Assembly: GCA_963799395.1 (NCBI GenBank)
Contig: CAWCWZ010000039.1
Location: forward strand, 1-64,000
Length of the DNA: 64,000 bases
Reading direction: 5' to 3'
From: Bog-752 sp963799395
Lineage (GTDB): Bacteria; Actinomycetota; Thermoleophilia; UBA2241
The notes under the pieces are model-generated. The model was not told the origin of the DNA and did not search any database. It saw nothing but the letters and a program-made list of their open reading frames with translations. Below, one piece after another: positions 57,705 to 64,000 of this stretch (position 1 is the first letter of the stretch; each line of letters opens with the position of its first letter). The translations under genes were made by a program, and so were the position numbers.

Positions 57705-58272
57705 GTGGAGCTGCTCGTCGTCGGTCTCGGCAACCCCGGGGCCGAGTACGCGTCGTCGCGGCATAACGCCGGCTTTCTGGTCGTCGACGAGCTGGCGCGC
57801 CGGCACTCGTTTCCGCGCGCAAGACGCGGCTACAGCGGACGCTACGCGGCCGGCGCGATCGCCGGCCGTGACGGTCGGTCTGCTCATCCCCACCACCTAC
57901 ATGAACGAGTCGGGCCGCAGCGTCGCCGCCGCCCTGCGCGACCTGCGCCTGACCCAGGCCGACCTGCTCGTGGTGCACGACCACATCGACCTGCCGTTCG
58001 GGCGGCTGCGGCTCACGCAGGGCGGCGGCCACGGCGGCCACAACGGCATCCGCAGCATCTTCGAGCTCGTCGGGCGCGACTTCGACCACGTGCGTGTGGG
58101 CGTGGGCCGGCCGGCCAGCACCGATCCCGACGTCGTGGCCGAGTACGTGCTCGGCCGCTTCAGCGAGCCGCGCGCCGCCGTCGACGACCTCGTGCGGCGC
58201 GCCGCCGACGCGGTCGAGCTCTGGGCGACCGAAGGCATGGAGACGGCCATGAACGAGATCAACGCCGAGTAG
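57705..58272 (+). CDS. pth: Peptidyl-tRNA hydrolase, one extra base near 57868
   Basis: Recycles peptidyl-tRNA dropped from ribosomes. LLVVGLGNPGAEYASSRHNAGFLVVDELARRH contains the conserved Asn and catalytic His; after AAGAIAG an extra base near 57868 breaks the frame. The next one reads VTVGLLIPTTYMNESGRSVAAAL, LLVVHDHIDLPFGRLRLTQGGGHGGHNGIRSI and VGVGRPASTDPDVVAEYVLGRF. Length 568 equals 189 codons plus one, giving 188 residues, normal. GTG start; 48 bases separate it from rplY. Confidence 0.94.
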
Positions 58273-58322
58273 GGAAGGCGACCGGGTGATCGTGGCGACC
58301 CGACAAGAGCGGGGCGAATGAT

Positions 58323-59756
58323 ATGGCTGTCTGGACGAAGGCGCGCGGCTTCAGACCCGGGGGGCCCGAGCGCGCCGTCCTCGCCTCGCTCGCACAGGCT
58401 CGTCCCGTGCCCTTCTGGCTGGACGACCCGTCCGCTCCCGAGGCCTGCGCAGCGCTCGCCGGCCAGGCGAGCTGCGACCTGGCCGTGGTGGGCGGCGGGT
58501 TCTCCGGCCTCTGGACGGCGCTGCTCGCCAAGGAGCGTGAGCCCGGCCTCGACGTGGCCCTGGTCGAAGGCCAGCGCATCGGCTGGGCCGCGTCGGGGCG
58601 CAACGGCGGGTTCTGCTGCGCCAGCCTTACCCACGGGTTCGAGAACGGGCTCGATCGGTTTCCCGCCGAGATCGAGCGCCTCGAGGCTCTGGGGCGGCAG
58701 AATCTGGACGAGATCGAGCAGACGATCGCGGCGCGCGCCCTTGCCTGCGACTGGGAGCGGCCGGGCGACCTGACCGTGGCGACCGAACCGTGGCAGGTCG
58801 AGGCGCTTCGCACGAGCGCCGGCGACGCGGCCGACGACACCGTCGTGTTCCTCGATGCGGAGGCGGTGCGCGGCGAGGTCGACTCACCGACCTACCTCGC
58901 GGGGCTGTGGGACAAGACCAGCGCTCTCGTCCATCCGGCGAAGCTGGCGTGGGAGCTCAAGCGGGCCTGCCTCGAGGAGGGTGTGCGGATCTTCGAAGGG
59001 ACGGTCGTACGAGGGCTTTCCGGGGACGGGTCGGGGATGACCTTGACCACCGACTACGGCAGCCTGAAGGCCCGCCGGGTGGCGCTCGGCACGAACGCCT
59101 TCCCCCACCTGCTCAGGCGGGTGCGGCCCTATGTCGTCCCCGTGTACGACTACGCGCTGATGACCGAGCCGCTCAGCCCACGGCAGCTCGGCGAGATCGG
59201 CTGGGCCCACCGCCAGGGGCTCGCTGACGGCAGCAATCTGTTCCACTACTACCGCCTCACGGCCGACGACCGGATCCTGTTCGGCGGCTACGACGCGGTC
59301 TACCGCTACGGCAAGCACGTGCGCCCCGACTACGACCAGCGGCCGCAGACGTTCGTGAGATTGGCGCAGCACTTCCGCACGTGCTTTCCGCAGCTTGCCG
59401 AGGTCGGCTTCAGCCACCGCTGGGGCGGCGCCATCGATACCTGCAGCCGCTTCTGCGCCTTCTATGGGACGGCCTTCGCCGGGCGAGCGGCCTATGCCGT
59501 CGGTTTCACCGGCCTCGGCGTGGCGCCCACCCGGTTCGGCGCCCAGGTCATGCTCGACCTGCTCTCCGGCCAAGCGACCGAGCGCACCGGGCTCGAGATG
59601 GTGCGTTCCCGGCCCCTGCCGTTCCCTCCAGAGCCGCTCGCCACGGTCGCGATCCGCGCGACCCAATGGTCGATCGCGCGGGCCGACCGTAACGAGGGCC
59701 GGCGCAACGCCTGGCTGCGCGCTCTCGACTCGCTGGGTGTGGGGTTCGACTCGTAG
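58323..59756 (+). CDS. FAD-dependent amine/amino-acid oxidoreductase (DAO family, PuuB/OrdL-like)
   Basis: A 477-residue flavoprotein of the D-amino acid oxidase superfamily. The Rossmann FAD loop is CDLAVVGGGFSGLWTALLAKE (about 51-71), followed by GRNGGFCCASLTHGFENG, a pattern like that of PuuB (gamma-glutamylputrescine oxidoreductase). ALGTNAFPHLLRR and FTGLGVAPTRFGAQ are family blocks, and a segment near residue 340, HVRPDYDQRPQTFVRLAQH, also resembles PuuB. The substrate is probably a secondary or primary amine, but no neighbour confirms it. It sits between pth and mfd, which are usually adjacent, so it may be a later insertion; its GC content is like that of its neighbours. No clear ribosome binding site for ATG 58323. 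Confidence 0.82.
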   Translation: MAVWTKARGFRPGGPERAVLASLAQARPVPFWLDDPSAPEACAALAGQASCDLAVVGGGFSGLWTALLAKEREPGLDVALVEGQRIGWAASGRNGGFCCASLTHGFENGLDRFPAEIERLEALGRQNLDEIEQTIAARALACDWERPGDLTVATEPWQVEALRTSAGDAADDTVVFLDAEAVRGEVDSPTYLAGLWDKTSALVHPAKLAWELKRACLEEGVRIFEGTVVRGLSGDGSGMTLTTDYGSLKARRVALGTNAFPHLLRRVRPYVVPVYDYALMTEPLSPRQLGEIGWAHRQGLADGSNLFHYYRLTADDRILFGGYDAVYRYGKHVRPDYDQRPQTFVRLAQHFRTCFPQLAEVGFSHRWGGAIDTCSRFCAFYGTAFAGRAAYAVGFTGLGVAPTRFGAQVMLDLLSGQATERTGLEMVRSRPLPFPPEPLATVAIRATQWSIARADRNEGRRNAWLRALDSLGVGFDS

Positions 59757-59833
59757 CGGCCGCCGCGCTCGATGGGTGGCGGGAAGCCGGGCAGTCGCGA
59801 GAGATCGGACAGGAGCCGGCGGCCCGGGTCGGG

Positions 59834-59886
59834 TAGAATCGATCGCGTCAGTTCGTAACCCCGGCGCCCGCGGCTCCGGGGCTTTT
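59834..59886 (+). promoter_or_regulatory. -10 box followed by a short terminator hairpin in front of mfd
   Basis: TAGAAT at 59834-59839 (no good -35) is followed by a hairpin with arms 59859-59864 and 59876-59881 and TTTT at 59883-59886, 30 bases before the mfd GTG. The hairpin lies in the presumed leader, so it may attenuate mfd; or it may be the terminator of the upstream oxidoreductase gene. Confidence 0.5.
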
Positions 59887-59915
59887 CGCGTGTCACTCGA
59901 CCGACTGCGACGACG

Positions 59916-63354
<3,439 letters not shown>

Positions 63355-63398
63355 GCTCGAAAGTGTCTGATCCGCCAAGCTCCCGAAAGAGGCCGTTC

Positions 63399-64000
63399 AT
63401 GAAGAAACTCGCCCTGGTCGCGCTCGCGCTCGTCTTGGGCCTTGCTCTCCTCGTCGCCGCCGGGTGCGGCGGCAACAAGGTCCCGCAGGGCGCCATCGCC
63501 ACGGTCGGGGGCGTGCCGATCACCCAGGCGCAGTTCGACCAGTACATCAACCAGGCCAAGGCGAGCGCCGGCCAGAACGGCCAGCCCGCGTTCCCGAGCC
63601 CCGGGACCACGACCTACAACCGCTACGCCGCCGAGATCGTCAACTATCTGGTCGAACAGCAGGTGGTACTGAACGGCGCCGACAAGCAGAAGATCGCCGT
63701 CACCGACGCCGAGGTCACCACCCAGCTCCAGCAGATCGCCGCCCAGTACGGCGGCACGCAGAAGATGTACGCCGCGGCCCAGAAGGCCGGCATGAACCCC
63801 GCGCAGCTCAAGACTTACGTCAAGAACTCGCTGCTCGGCCAGAAGCTCTACCAGCAGGTGATCGGCAAAATCGCCCCGACCGAGGCCCAGATGCAGGCCT
63901 ACTACAACGCCAACAAGGCGACCTTCGACCAGCCGGCGACACGCACGGTGCGCCACGTCCTGGTCAAGACCAAGGCCGAGGCCGAAAAGGTGCGGGCCCT
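63399..64000 (+). CDS. PrsA/SurA-like peptidyl-prolyl isomerase lipoprotein, cut by the window end
   Basis: The first 200 residues of an exported foldase. KKLALVALALVLGLALLVAAGCGG is a lipoprotein signal peptide, with the lipidated cysteine at about residue 23 (AAGC; the -3 position is Ala instead of the usual Leu). A SurA-type N-terminal chaperone domain follows: IATVGGVPITQAQFDQYINQ, YAAEIVNYLVEQQVVLNGA, AEVTTQLQQIAAQYGGTQKMYAAAQKAGM, LKTYVKNSLLGQKLYQQVIGKI and QMQAYYNANKATF. The parvulin isomerase domain begins at RHVLVKTKAEAEKVRA, where the window ends. The protein would assist folding of secreted proteins outside the membrane. Its place after mfd is conserved in many Gram-positive bacteria. 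Confidence 0.92.
   Translation, partial: MKKLALVALALVLGLALLVAAGCGGNKVPQGAIATVGGVPITQAQFDQYINQAKASAGQNGQPAFPSPGTTTYNRYAAEIVNYLVEQQVVLNGADKQKIAVTDAEVTTQLQQIAAQYGGTQKMYAAAQKAGMNPAQLKTYVKNSLLGQKLYQQVIGKIAPTEAQMQAYYNANKATFDQPATRTVRHVLVKTKAEAEKVRA

Overview
The window is a very GC-rich bacterial chromosome segment holding one of the densest conserved regions of a bacterial genome: the rplKA-rplJL-rpoBC, str, S10, spc and alpha operons, in classical order and nearly without interruption. Gene order, strong third-position GC bias, frequent GTG/TTG starts, stop/start overlaps and zinc-type S14, S4 and adenylate kinase suggest a deep-branching member of the Actinomycetota. A 2[4Fe-4S] ferredoxin and the ecfA1-ecfA2-ecfT-truA order after rplQ fit anaerobic or early-branching relatives better than Streptomyces or Mycobacterium. 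This placement is inference; no rRNA gene is present.

Layout. 1-3.2 kb (minus strand): an overlapping operon of a DEAD-type helicase, a GNAT acetyltransferase and a LOG-like protein cut by the window edge. 3.3-6.8 kb: a secreted CAP-domain protein, a membrane-anchored protein of unknown function, a methylthioadenosine phosphorylase-like enzyme and a CPBP intramembrane protease with a Trp/Gln/Pro-rich head. 7.1-39.4 kb: rpmG, tRNA-Trp, secE, nusG, rplK, rplA, an L10 leader, rplJ, rplL, rpoB, rpoC, rpsL, rpsG, fusA, tuf, the S10/spc cluster from rpsJ to secY, adk, map, infA, rpmJ, rpsM, rpsK, rpsD, rpoA, rplQ. 39.5-43.2 kb: ECF-transporter energizing module, truA and a small membrane protein. 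43.6-50.1 kb: LytR-type cell-wall ligase (minus), ROK sugar kinase, ferredoxin, RsmI, a homocysteine S-methyltransferase, agmatinase-like ureohydrolase (minus) and a flavin reductase-like protein. 50.1-64 kb: metG, tatD, rsmA, ispE, tRNA-Gln, glmU, prs, rplY, pth, an FAD amine oxidase-like protein, mfd and the start of a PrsA/SurA foldase lipoprotein.

Functionally the region combines transcription (RNA polymerase, NusG, Mfd), translation (ribosomal proteins, EF-G, EF-Tu, IF1, MetG, Pth, RsmA/RsmI, TruA, Map), secretion (SecY, SecE, foldase) and precursor supply for envelope and nucleotides (GlmU, IspE, Prs, Adk). Promoters of the form TTGCCN-(16-18)-TATACT or TAGACT recur. Long GC hairpins with 2-4 nt loops and no T-run close several operons; the two hairpins with a T-run sit between a promoter and a gene (rplJ and mfd), as attenuators would.

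A major caveat: at least 14 genes, most of them essential (rplA, rpoB, tuf, secY, rpoA, prs, rplY, pth, mfd and others), are broken in this sequence by single-base indels, mostly insertions. Repairing them gives full-length, normal proteins. This points to residual sequencing or assembly errors, densest at 46.2-48.2 kb, rather than biology. Distinctive features that survive this caveat are histone-H1-like Lys/Ala/Pro tails on L4 and S17, an acidic tail on RpoB, a four-cysteine cluster in EF-Tu, and a long branched inverted repeat at 43.3 kb. I found no phage, insertion sequence, CRISPR array or clearly new multi-gene system.
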